Source: Paracamarosporium sp. OC-R06-R3
Taxonomy: Eukaryota; Ascomycota; Dothideomycetes; Pleosporales; Didymosphaeriaceae
DNA: 64,000 nt
Reading direction: 5' to 3'
Assembly: GCA_019828545.1 (NCBI GenBank)
Contig: JACVRA010000283.1
Coordinates: forward strand, 172,755 to 236,754
Part shown: positions 34,280 through 46,700 of the stretch, piece by piece
Layout of the letters: the number at the start of each line of letters is the position of its first letter
Position numbering within the stretch: the stretch's first letter is position 1
Translations under genes and position numbers: made by a program
Notes under the pieces: generated by a model
Database searches by the model: none
What the model saw: only the letters and a program-made list of their open reading frames with translations
What the model was told of the DNA's origin: nothing

Positions 34280-37200
34280 ATGGCAAACGAGGAGAGCGAC
34301 GGCTCCTCCAAGGCGCAGAATGCCGTGCTTGAGTGGTATGCGCGTATCTACTCCCGCCGTGTCGACATTGTCGGCGACTATGCCGGAAACGAGCTGTTTC
34401 TGGTAGACGGCGATTCTCTGCTGTTGCACTGCTTCGGCGACGAGCACCTCGACATCGAGCACGGATTCCAACAACTTCACGCGACCTGGACGGTCGAACA
34501 CTTTCTGCGGAATTTGATCTCGAGAAGGGCAAACTTCCATATTGTCTTCTTCGATCAGCACCGCGAGCTTTGCATTCCGTCATTTGCATCTACAGCATCC
34601 CACGCCAAGTACCTTTTGGCGAGGGAGGCTATCATTCGCCATCTTTCTGCCAATCTGAAGTCCACCCACCCAGAAGTGCAGATCAACGTCTTCTCTTCAA
34701 TTACCTCCGACGACTTCACCGAGTACCTAAAAGCCACAGAGTTCTACTTCGTTCTCTGTCATGATGGCGCTTCTTCGAGAGCTTTGCGAAAGAGGAAATT
34801 GCTAGACAAGACTCTAGACGCCCTCGAAGACGAAGAGCATAGCGATCAAGATGAGGAGCTGCGCAAGAAAATCATCTTTCGCCAGCTCATACACTGGTCT
34901 ATGGCACAGGGCTCCAGCATCGTGCTTATCAACGGCCTCGAGTTTCAAGATGCTCGTATCATTGCAACTGTTCTGGAAAACTTACGTGGGACAGGCAGTG
35001 GAGTATCCATGGAGGTAAACACGCTTGCCCTTTTTCTTTTGCGTTGTATCATGCTACCGAAAGGCTTCCTCGTTACCAATTGTTGTGACAGCGAGGGTTT
35101 TCTCCACTCCCCCTCCCAACATTTACTGGAAGAATTGGACTTTATTCTTCACCCAGTCGATGGAACATTGCTAACCCACCCTAGATTGATCTCGATGAAG
35201 ACGATGCCATTGATGAGCCACGCCAGCGATACCTGGAGCGTACTACTTGGGAAAGCGTTCAAAGCAAAGTCACGGACCAGTTGACAGAGCGTCACTACTT
35301 GACTGTCCTTGTCCTTTCAGCACTTCTTGCAGGCAACAAGATCACCAAAGAATTTCTCGCTGCCTTCCTTCGACATACTGCGTTGATTTCCCAATTGCCT
35401 CTCCAAGAACGCTTGGTGTCCGCCGCCGATTTCGACGATAAGGCAAAGGAGTCATTAGAATTGTTCTGCGAGGAAGCTTCAACCATTCTAGCTTCTGAAC
35501 AATGGGCTGAAAACATGGAGGCATGGAAATGTGACTGTGATGTGGCTGACCTTGTAGATGGTCGCTTGCTCTCAGCTTGTCTTCAGAATTCGTCAGTAGG
35601 CGCCAACGAGATATACTCCACACTTGCGCAGGCTTTTGAGGCGTTAGGAGCAGGATTTTCCGGCGACGGGACTGCCAGTAGTGATGGCCATGCAGGTAGG
35701 ACACGTCCTCCCTCACGAGAGTCTAGCTAATACAATGCCAGTATCAACATCTCAAGCACAGAAGCAGCAAGTTAGCGAATCATATGCCGTCCTTCCCTTC
35801 TCCAATGAAATATTTGACCCACACCTTGCACCCGTGCAACTTGCGGTTGATCGAGTAGGCGATATAGAAGACGCAACATCGGCGAACATTTTCAGAGAGA
35901 TATCCCATTGGCATAACCACAAGAGGCCGTTGGATCCCAAACTACGAGAAGAGCAGCTGGCCAAATCAGAAAAGCAGAAATTTTGGGCCCGTAAGCGAAA
36001 CCAGTGGTTTATGGACGAGATGCAGAAGTACGCGCAGAGTCTCACAAATACGACTGGGAAGTCTCTTGACCCGGAGACCATCACCACTGGAGGACGTACA
36101 GTCAAAGCAACTCCTGACGCAGAGGAAAACACCAAGCCAAAACCAAAGCCAGCTCCCAAGGGCAACAAGAAGGCTGTTCCGTCACGCAAGGAGGCCATGC
36201 TGGCTAAGATTGCCGCAGACCGAAGCACCAAGGAAGAAGCCACCGCAGATAAACATATTCAGGGCTGGCGCACGACTTGCAGCTCAATCGAAAAGGAGCC
36301 CACTGCAACCGCACGCTATCAGCGAGCGAAAGCTTACCTAGCAACACTCAATACTGGCGTTGCAGCTGAGTTGAAACGCGATACTCTCGAGGCGGAAGTA
36401 CGCCTATACATGCTAAACGCTCTATTGAATCCTTGGTTGGCGGCTTGTCGGAACGATGAGAAGCCCGAAGCTCTGAAGATCGCTGCGCTCATTTTCGCGG
36501 AACTCGGCTCATTTTCCAAGTTCAACAGACCCATCACATCGACGATCGCAAAGTGCCTTCAGATAGTTTTCAAAGAGCTTAGTCTACCCAAGCTTCCCAT
36601 CCCGCAACCAGAAGGGGACAGACCTTTGGCCTTCAAATTTGTTCTCGAATCCACTTCACGATCGCTGGCCTTGCCAATTCCCCAGAAAGAGTTTCAGTTG
36701 CTTCACTGTGGTCCTTACTTTGACCGAAGCATCGATTCAGCTCCCGACTCCCGTGTGCCTTTCGAGCCGGACGCATGGCAACGCAAGGTGTTGGACGAAA
36801 TCGATGCGAAGCGAAGCCTGTTGGTCATAGCCCCAACCTCAGCCGGAAAGACATTTATTTCCTTCTATGCTATGAAGCAGGTACTTGAAGCCAATGATGA
36901 AGATGTCTTGGTCTACGTAGCACCTACTAAAGCTCTAGTCAATCAAATTGCCGCCGAAATCCAGGGCCGCTTTTCAAAGCGTTACGGTTACGCTGGAAAC
37001 AGCGTCTGGGCAATCCATACGCGCGATATGAGAATCAACAACCCAACTGGCTGCCAAATACTGGTACGTAGCTTTGAACCATAAAAGTTTTCGGGTTACT
37101 AACACACCACACAGGTTACGGTACCACATATCCTGCAAATTATGTTGCTATCGCCGCCCAATGCCAACTCATGGTCTAAGCGCATCAAGTGGATCATTTT

Positions 37201-40070
37201 TGATGAAGTACACTGCATAGGGCAAGCGGAAGACGGTTTGATTTGGGAGCAATTGCTGCTCATGGCTCCCTGTCCAATTCTGGCTCTCTCTGCTACAATC
37301 GGTAATCCAGACGAGTTTAGCGCCTGGCTGGACTCTACGCAAAGGAGTGTCGGAAATAAGCTGACCATGGTACAACATCCGCATCGTTACTCAGACCTGA
37401 GAAAGTTCATGTACAATCCTAAGGATGCCAACAGCTCGAGCAAGTTCACTGGTCTGGAAGAGAACCGTGCATTCGCACAACTCGGTCTAGACGACAGCAA
37501 GGATTTCGAGTTCATCCATCCTGTTTCGAGTCTTGTCAATAGAGCTCGAGGCATCCCAGCTGATCTTGCTCTAGAAGCACGCGACTGCTATTTGCTGTGG
37601 CAAAGCATGTCCAAATTCCAGACCGCAACTTATCCGTTAGATAAGTCCCTGGACCCTACGGTGGCTCTGCCAGCCGTGATACGAAAGATAGATACAATCA
37701 AATGGGAGGCTGCACTGAAGTCTGTACTTCGCCAGTGGATGCAGGACCCGAAGTCTCCATTTGACGCTGTTGTGAAAGATTTGGGAGGACATCAGGAAGA
37801 CACGACCAAAGAGACGCCTCTCACACCGGATGCCGAGGCTGATACTGCGGATGATAATGATAACGAAGAAAATGAGGTGGAGATACAACACGATATCAAG
37901 AGCATCCTACCCATGCTTTCCAAGCTTCACGAGCAGGATGCTCTCCCCGCTATCCTTTTCAACTACGATCGCGGCCTCTGCGAGCGTATCTGTAGGAGGC
38001 TGATGGAGCAACTTGTTGACGCGGAAACAGATTGGAAAGAGTCCAGTGCTCAGTGGAAGAGTACACTGGCAAAGTGGGAAGAATGGAAGAAAATCATGGC
38101 CAAAGCTGGTAAACGAGGGCCTCCTAAACTGTCAAAGAAGAAGGGCGCTGCTGAGGATGGCCTGACCAAGGAAGACATTCAGCGAGACGCAGCCAACAAC
38201 GAGGCCAGCCCCTGGGCTTCTTTTAATCCTGATAAACCTATTGACAGATTTCACTTTGCTGACAACAGGAAAATGTCGCAAGATGAAATGGACAAGACTG
38301 AGAAAGAGTTGCTCCGACGAGAAGTTCCTGAGTGGCTGATAGCTGCATTGAAGCGTGGTATTGGAGTTCACCATGCTGGTCTAAACAGGAAGTACAGGCA
38401 GGTTTGCGAGATATTGTTCCGTCGAGGCTATCTTCGTGTCATCATTGCAACGGGCACACTGGCCCTTGGTATCAACATGGTAAGACTGTGATGCTATTCT
38501 TCTAGTATACATAAACTAACGTACTTCGCAGCCCTGCAAAACGGTCGTTTTCACGGGGGACTCTGTATTCCTGTCGGCGCTCAACTTCAGACAAGCCGCA
38601 GGTCGTGCCGGTCGTCGTGGTTTCGACATGTTAGGAAACGTTGTCTTCCACGGAATATCTACCAGTAAAGTTCAGAGACTCATCAGCTCGCGTCTTCCAG
38701 ATATCAATGGTCACTTCCCGATCACGACGACTTTGGTATTGCGTCTCTTCACACTTCTCAACGACTCGAAGAACTCCCAGTTCGCTACTCGATCCGTCAA
38801 TGCACTGCTCTCCCAACCTCGTCTGTACCTGGGAGGCGAAGAATCTAAAATGACCGTTCTGCATCACCTTCGATTTTCGATCGAGTATCTGCGACGGCAA
38901 TTCCTGCTTGATGCTCATGGAACTCCGTTGAATTTTGCTGGATGCGTGAGTCACCTGTACTTCACCGAAAACTCTTCGTTCGCATTCCATGCTCTGCTTA
39001 AAGATGGCTATTTCCATCAAGTATGCGCAAATATCAATGCCAACGACACTGCCAAGGAAAACACCTTACGGGAGCTCATGTTGACCATGGCTCATCTCTT
39101 CGGGCGCCAGTATTGCCGACAAGCTGACCAAGAGTTCGTCGAACGAGTAATCAAACGTAGCCCTTCGGTGGTCTTTCTACCTGACATGCCGAAGGATGCA
39201 GCCAGTCTTCTCCGCAAGCACAACCAGTCCACGCTTGATATCTACAAGGCATACGTCGGAACCTTTGTGGAACAGCATCTCAAAGAACCGGATGATGCGC
39301 TGCCATTGACTCGAATTAAGGTTGGTAGTAGCACTGCAGCTTCAACTCAAGGTCTACAGCTCCGCGCTCCAACCACAGTTCGCTCGCCTTTTGTTGCTCT
39401 TTCAGGCCACGATGACACCTTCGGGTCCGTTCGCGACCTTTGCACGACTACGCGCTCTGGTATTTTCTTGGAAGAAGCAGTCATACCCTACGTTGGCCTC
39501 TATCCTGAAGAGTCTGAAATGCCGCTCAACGCCTACTTGTACGATTTCTTCAACCATGGAGACATCAACGCGATTGTCATTGCAAATCGCATCCGACGTG
39601 GTGATGTTTGGTTCGTACTCAACGATTTCAGCATGGTTCTCGCAACTATCGTGACTAGCCTGTCGAATTTCATGCAACTTTCAGCGGCATCCGACCTGGA
39701 TTTGTCTGATGTACGAGGTGAAGGAGAAGACGCAGAGGCATTGCAAGACGACAAATTCCTTCCGGACGACTCAGGTTACGAAACCGCGTCGACTATCTCC
39801 ACTGCAACCCGCAATGCTCCAAACCAGAAAGAGCTGCCTGTCCAGGTTAAAAAGAAAAAGAAGGTCGTCGACTCGTGGGATGACGATGCGGATGAGGAAG
39901 ACCTGCAAGAAGAGATTGCAGCTCAGAGGGAGAAGAAGCAGGCTGAAGCCGCGAAAATCGCACAAGACAGGCCGGCATGGGAGGAGGGTGCGGGCTTGCT
40001 GAATGTGCTCAAGGCGTTCCAAGCGTTGAAGGAGGATTTCGATACCAAATTCCGAGCCATGTGGGCTTAG
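34280..40070 (+). CDS. DDX60-like Ski2-type DExD/H helicase
   Basis: Five exons, 34280-35014, 35185-35695, 35742-37063, 37115-38479 and 38532-40070, give 1823 residues with every phase closed. The N-terminal quarter (MANEESDGSSKAQNAVLEWY onward) resembles the PIN-like region of DDX60. The helicase core shows LVIAPTSAGKT (Walker A, Lys about 785), YVAPTKALVNQ, the DEVH box (about 886), SATIGN, GVHHAGLNRKYRQ, IIATGTLALGINMP and QAAGRAGRRGFD. A long Lys/Asp-rich low-complexity segment precedes the last helices. In vertebrates DDX60 is an interferon-induced cofactor of antiviral RNA sensing; fungal homologues are uncharacterised. The 170-bp first intron is long for this genome. It contains a second possible acceptor, so an extra small exon cannot be excluded. 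The long split frames all belong to this one gene. Confidence 0.92.
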
Positions 40071-40467
40071 TGGCTATCAGGCATCATTGGTAACAGCAAG
40101 ATGATTCGGCAAATTGTAGTCGTGGATTTGCATTTAGGCTTCTCGTAGGAAGCATGAAACCTGAAAAGCGAATGGGGATACGAAAAGCATCATGATAGAT
40201 ATGACCTAGATCAAGACTATGCACCAATATGAACAGCATTTCATAGTACATGTTTTCAGCACACTTAGTGATGATGCCCCTTGTCTGCAGTTGTTAGTGA
40301 GCATCGCCACGCGACCTACTTTGTTCATCATGACGTACGCTAAAGTTATTATGACAGTACGCCCAACCTCAGGTCTCCGTACACTATACACCGCTTACAT
40401 ACTAATAACGGCTCATATCACACTTTGTATTGCACAATTTAGTTAAGGAAACTAGCTATCCACCAAT
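40071..40467. other. Spacer after the helicase gene
   Basis: About 400 bp without coding signal. It contains the helicase 3' end and the promoter of a small gene. Confidence 0.4.
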
Positions 40468-40835
40468 ATGTCTAGCCTTACAGCCCAAGAGTCCTCGACC
40501 AACCAACCGGACCTCCCCGTCAATCAAGGCACAACAACGAACACCGGCTCCGGCAAGGACGACCCCAGTGTGCCTTTCAAAGTCGGAAATGATGTCAGCA
40601 AGGGTCTAGACGCGAGTACCACTGACAAGGTGCGACCATCTTCATGATCCGTGTTGGTAATTATTAACATCATGAACAGACAAGCTACGGCAACAATGCG
40701 AGTGGAACAAGCGAGACACGAAGAGGCGAGGATTTAAATTTTCAGCAGGAAGGTGAGGGAGAGGGGTTTGTGGGGAAGAAGACGGGGAGCGAGAGCTTGA
40801 TTGATAGTATTGAGTCGAGCGTGCATGAGGGGTGA
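40468..40835 (+). CDS. Small acidic hypothetical protein
   Basis: Two exons, 40468-40629 and 40680-40835, give 105 residues; the 50-bp intron (donor GTGCGA, branch ATTAACAT, acceptor AACAG) keeps phase. The protein is polar, rich in Ser, Thr, Gly, Asp and Glu, with no hydrophobic segment, so it is probably disordered and cytosolic or nuclear. It begins MSSLTAQESSTNQPDLPV and ends ESLIDSIESSVHEG. I do not recognise a family. Support comes from a good ATG context, a plausible intron and a composition shared by both exons. Each exon on its own is short, so simple frame searches overlook it. The overlapping minus-strand frame is best read as a shadow. Confidence 0.6.
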
Positions 40836-40932
40836 AGCGGAACATTCGCGGGCGATGGGATAAAAACATGAAAGCTCAACGACACGTATTACGATTACAT
40901 AGGAAACCATGCGAATAATTCAACGAGTGTTA

Positions 40933-42850
40933 TCAGCTTGCCTGCCTCTGCAGCGTCGGCCGTCTAGAGATGTACAAAGAACCCAATTGCAGCTCTCTCC
41001 TCGCCAAAGCCCCACTCCCCACTCTTCCAAACCGCTCCGGGAGGTATCCTTCGTAGTCTAGATCCAGATAGTATTTCACGCCTGAATTCACGCTCGTCGC
41101 AGCTGATGAGTGGCTCTGGCTCAAATCAAGACCTTTCTCGGCCACCTCAGCAACCATGTCATCGGCATCTTGGATCTTACGCGATCTGTCGGTGCTCGAG
41201 GCCCGTGGCGCAGGGGCATAGAGTGCTTTCCTTGGTCGTTCACCTTCGTGGCGGAAGGGGTATAGAAAGTGTGTGAAGCGCTCGTTTTCGGCGTTGGTGG
41301 AAAGGTCTTTGCCGAAGAGCTCTTCTTCGCGCTTGATCCATTGACGGAACATCCATGTTTCCCATGCCGTGGGCTGTCCTTCGTGGAAGCCGCGCATGCG
41401 AGTTACATCGGTCCAGATGATTCTGTTGTTGCGCCGGATGGTGGTGTATTTGGAGAGCAGGTGGCATTCTTGTTTGCGCGCAGCCATGAGGATGCGGACT
41501 GAGAAGTGGATATTTGGCCAGGAGGTCAAGAAGGGATCAGGTGGTACGACCTCCTTGTTAGTTGTCGATGTTTTGCCAGTATGATCTTTTTCAGACAATA
41601 CAAGGGTTGCATCCACTGTGTCGTCGTTGAGCGCAGTTAGATCGAGATCATATGGCGGTGGCTCGGCAAGATCTTGCGGTGTACTACTCTGTACATGGTC
41701 GTGCAACAACATCGGATTAAATACTCCCTCTCGAGCAGCAATGCTTGACTGGCCAGGTAGTCGCCAAAGTGCTGTTGCGAAAGACTCTGGACCGTGAAAG
41801 TTGCCTGAGGCTCAATGTTAATAACGATTAACTTTGACGAGGGATTGTCTTACCTTTAGTGAAGACGTGGCTTTGCATTGCATATTCCGACTTGTTAAAT
41901 AGTGTCATCTCTTCCCAGTTGAGAAAAGCTTTCTCTTGCCAATGTAGAAACAGAGGTGTCATGCAGTCGAGTAACATCACATCCGCAATACCTGCACATG
42001 TATACTCCTTGTACTGCGCCACCATCCAGAGGAGCGATATTGTCGATAATCCAGCATCTGGATGCCCGCCACCAATGTCAGAGTGATCGCCTGCAAGCCA
42101 GCATTGCTTGACGTTTGTCTGGCATGAGCTAGATATACCCATGTTCCACAGTATGGGTGGAAAAGCAGTCCTAGTTTCATGCAGTGATATTGCATGGAAG
42201 GCATGCTTAAGATTCGGAGGCACAGCATCATTGACGAAGGCCAGGTCAGAAGCAGGTATCATGGCACTCACAGTGTCCCAGACGCCACAAGAGACAACTT
42301 CGATATTTCTTCGTAAATGCCCTTTTGCTTCCCACAGAGGCAGATGATCCTTCAGCTGTGCAAGGTTCCGCTTCCTCCACATGGCGTATATCATCGGTAG
42401 CAGAGCAAGGCGAGTCCTGGATAGTACCCCGACATCATGTATGAAGCATGCGAATGCTCGGACGGCGAATGCTCCCCGGGAAAAGCCAACGAGGTGGATC
42501 TCGTCCTGTCGTTCGTTTTCAATACTAAAATTGAGGCAGAGGAAGTAATATGCGTCTTGTATCATACCATGGATACCTTTGATTTGGACAACCTGTCAGA
42601 GGTTTGTGGCTCAACATAGCCGAAAGAACACCATACCTTGACCTGTAGCTGCCTCGCGGAGCAAAAACTCTCCGTTGTGCAGTGCGACACCATTATGATA
42701 GTAAACCAATTGCAGCACACCATTCTCGTCTACAGGCTGAAGACATCGTGCAAATCTGGCAACATTGGTGATATACTCGTTCTTCTCACGGATTGAGTCG
42801 CGACCTGTGCCGTCGCAGCAGATGAAGAGCCGCTTTCTAGGCAAATTCAT
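40933..42850 (-). CDS. DUF2235 (Tle1-like) alpha/beta hydrolase
   Basis: Three exons, 42850-42637, 42576-41854 and 41804-40933, give 602 residues. The first intron is 60 bp with branch CTGAC; using the acceptor at TCAAAG restores ATGQGIHGMIQDAYYFLCLN, the normal family sequence. Motifs: RLFICCDGTGRDS at the start, TNVARFARCL, nucleophile elbow HLVGFSRGAFAVRA (Ser about 104), SCGVWDTVSA, and CWLAGDHSDIGGGHPD (acidic residue about 235-238). This catalytic core is shared with type VI secretion lipases of the Tle1 kind. The C-terminal 250 residues are fungal-specific and hydrophilic. No signal peptide is visible, so it probably acts inside the cell. Phospholipase or lipase activity is inferred from the family, and the natural substrate is unknown. 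Confidence 0.88.
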
Positions 42851-43703
42851 GACGCCGAGGGCCCAAGATGGATGAAACTAGGGAATAAAGAAACTAAAGC
42901 TAAGGTAAACAGCAGATATTTGAAGACTGACTCCGCCACCAGGAGCCTGCCGCTCGTATCAGCTGTCGACATAACGAGCACGAGAAGCTTGCACGCAGAG
43001 TAAGCCTTGTGAATAAGCCTGGATGTAACTCTTTCATTTCGAATACATTTTAGCATGTGGAGTTCTCGCGCAAGGCTATTTGTCTATACGTTGGTCTGCA
43101 GCCTGACACCTGTGGCAGATGACCACTGACCAGGGCCTCTACTTTGCACCTTAGCGACCAAGAAGTCTTAGGATGATAGCCACGCCGTAGCACACAACAC
43201 ATTCGCACAGGATTGAGGATACAATTCGCTCATCGCTGATGGGATGCGTGGAACAATAGAAGAATGTGGATGTTTTCCGCAGTAGATCCGATAGACCATG
43301 TCAGACTAGTCCTTTAATGAACACATCACGTGCTTGCCCAAAATAACTTAACGCTACTCAACCGGGTCAACCCTATCATCTGTTGTCGCGTCACGTCGCG
43401 CTTCCTTCCAACGTATCACTTCCCACAATTGTCGACTGTGAGCCGTCAACGGTTTGCAAGGCGACCAGTTATCTGACAAGGACGAATCTTGCACGTCCAG
43501 CCTTTTGCTGTTTTTGGACGCATGAAGTTCCCCATGTGGGGCTACGACATGCACGAAGGATCATTAAGGCGGGATCCAGTTTTGACAGGATCGCTCGAGT
43601 TTGAGATTGGATTTGCCTAGAATGTCTTCTACTTTTAGAACGTCTAGAAAATGGGCCTCTCTTCCTACTTCGTTCGTGGTTGCAGGTGACGCCGTTGCGC
43701 GCA
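42851..43703. other. Divergent promoter region, 850 bp
   Basis: This lies between the DUF2235 and DUF3433 gene starts. No additional exon could be supported. The frame of the DUF3433 gene stays open a few codons upstream of its first ATG, so a short 5' exon is possible. Confidence 0.4.
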
Positions 43704-46700
43704 ATGGCGTACGTTTCGGTTGCGACGAACGACTTACACCCAAGCCTGGCGAAGGCTCCCGAGGCCACTATTGAGCCCACGCAACCAGGACTCTACGAGA
43801 ACTTCTTCTCGCAGGACACAACATATTCGAAAGTTCCAGTTCAAAGTGAACAATCTATCCCGTCTTCCATCGATGGCCCACATTCGCATCAACCACCATG
43901 GATTCCGTACACTCTTCGATGGCCATTTCTCACATTCATGGCTGCGATCTCATTTGGCCTTTGCGCAATCACGGCTGCACTGACTGCATATTCGAAGCAC
44001 AACAACGGCTTGGGTACCAACGATGGATCGAGTGGTCTCTTTTTCGGATGGAGATTTACCCCAACCATCGTGGCAGTCATCTACGCGCGCTTGATCACTA
44101 TGGTCTTCAACGATTTTCGCAGGACCGAACCCTTTGCTAGGATGGCTAGAGGTCCTACCTCTGCCGCAAACTCCGTCCTCCACGTACCCGGGGCGTGGTG
44201 GAAGATGTTAGCGGAAGCGTTTTCTCGCAAAAAGAACGGTGGTTCTATCAATTGGTCACTAGCAGCCGCTACTCTAGTTTTCGTATTTTCAAGCCTCGCT
44301 ATTAGCTCAATGTCTTCGAGCTTTCTGACAACAAGCGAAAAGACGAATATCCGAACTGTGCCTCTGCAGAAGAGAACCATGCGGACGAACACACCGTTGC
44401 AACTTAAAGCCTCCCCAGATGTATTCCTGAGTACTACCAGTACTCTCGTATACAACCTGTCAGCCGACCCTTGGACAGTCGGCGAGTACACGGTGTTGCC
44501 TTTTTGGCCTGATGGATCGGACACAACTGCCATGGTTGGAGATGGCAATCAAGACGAAACAGAAACATGGGAGACAACGACTTCAGTATTTCAGACAAAG
44601 TACAACTGCAACACAATGAACGCCACGATTACCTTGAATAATACGAAGAGTTTTTCAACATCTGGGCAAAGACAGCCTCTTCTACCAGGGAGAGAGGAAA
44701 GAATTCCGCTCAACGGTACTTCGAAAATGGATACCACAACTCTTGTTTCCGACAGTGGATGTCATTTTCAGATTGACATGGCTCCTCTGATGCTGGCAAA
44801 CAGAGTGAATAGCGTTGTGTGGGGGCGAGCTGTGGACCCCCTCGATGACGTTGGATCGACTTGGTACTCGTACATGACAAGTACGAACACAACGGACAAC
44901 TATATCTACATTCCTGGGCTCTACAAATATTCTTTCAGCTATGCTCCTGGCCCTAACAGTCCTTTTCTGAGATACAACGGCTCTGCTGCCTGCGCCGCTA
45001 AGGACATCATTCATTTATCGACTCAGCTTGTCAATGTTGTTGGTTCCCATGCAGAGACTTTCCAAAGCAACTACTCACAAAAGGCGCTGGAGTGCCAGCT
45101 AGAGATCAGCACTGCGGACATTCCTGTCACCTTTTCACGTTCAAGGACCGGTTCTGAGATCGATTTTGATCGTGCAGACTTCGCGAAGAAGAAGATTCAA
45201 GTTGGTAGCGAAGTTCTGAATGGATCCGAAGTACGGAGGCTCCTACACCAGTCTAATTGGCTACCCTATCTGAACCCTGCACACTTTAATGCCGACCATT
45301 CTGCGCTTCTGCTCTCCGCCGAATACCAGTACCAGTTTAATCCGATGCTATCAGATGAAAACATTTCGCAAAAGGCTCAATCCACCATGGAAGGTTTTTT
45401 CGCCGCATTGCTACAATCATCTATGATAGTTGGGGATGCTTCGGAATTGCAGACAGTTCTGGGGAACAACACACTTGTCACAACCCGCGTGGAGGTTTTT
45501 CAAGGAACTGGGATAGCGCTGTCAGCATTCTATGGGATATGCGCGCTCCTGCTTTGTGCATTAGCATGGCAGTGTACGGCCGCTCAGCGGTCGCTCAACC
45601 TGACGAGTAATCCTTCTACCACAGAAGGTGTCACTGATCTTGTTGCCCTCGGAAAATGGGAAAGGGAGTTATGGAAGCCATTTTTCATCGCCTCTACGGA
45701 TGAAACCGCAAAATTCCTTAAGAAAAAAACATACAGTACTAACCCAAAACTACAAGAACACGTCCGGACTCCAGGTCTAGAGAATATTGACGCAAACCAC
45801 GTATTGGATACGAACAATTCGGTACATGACTGGAAGCCGACGACACTGCGCATTCCATCCCTAATCAGTCTAGCTGTCTATTTGATACTAATCGCTATTG
45901 GAATCTCTATACTTCATGATTTCGCGACTGGGAACCGTCTTTACCAGAACCTCTTCGTAGATCAAGTAAAATTGGGAGAGATAGCAGGCCATGTTGCCAG
46001 ACTCACCCCTTTTTCCATCGTTCCAACTTTCATGGCTGTGCTGCTTGGAATGTGGTGGGATGGTATACAGCAAAAGTTTTGCCAGCTCCAACCGTTCATC
46101 GCTATGACTCGCCCTGAAGGTACACTGTGGGAAGACGGACCAGGAATGTATTACAGCCCCACGAACTGGATCAAAAGCTCATCCCGTGCGATACGAAACG
46201 GTCATTGGCTTTTGTTCTTCGTCGTTGTCGGTAATATCTTGTGTCAAACCTGTAAGTGACTAGACCTATCAGTCCATGCGTGCTTTGCTGATTGCTCTTA
46301 GTCGTCATCACAGCTTCCGCATTGTTTGCGCGCGAAACTGGGTATATATCAACGGATACCCGTTTGAACGTATCGGCCGAGCTTCGTCGTCTTCCTCTGA
46401 TTACAGAATCGACCGCTTCTTTTTCATTAGATGGTACAGAGCTTCGAGCATTGAACTTGTCTCGAATCAGTGATAAGAGGGATATATCTTCTGCCGATCT
46501 TGAGCGAGTATTCGAACTGACTTTTGACAATGTATATTGGACGAAAGATTCCTCCTGGCTGAACAGCGCCACCAACCAGATTGTTCAAGGAGCAGATGAG
46601 CCTGCGTGGAGCATGGATGGCTGGGCTTTCACACCAGCCGAAATTCCTCGCGCAACAGACAATGAAACCATATCCATCTACACGCAAGGTATTAAAGCTC

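Noticed and set aside
35015..35184. Retaining this stretch as coding in the helicase gene
   Set aside because: The read-through frame ends soon after in a stop, while splicing from GTAAAC to the CTAG acceptor restores a long conserved frame.
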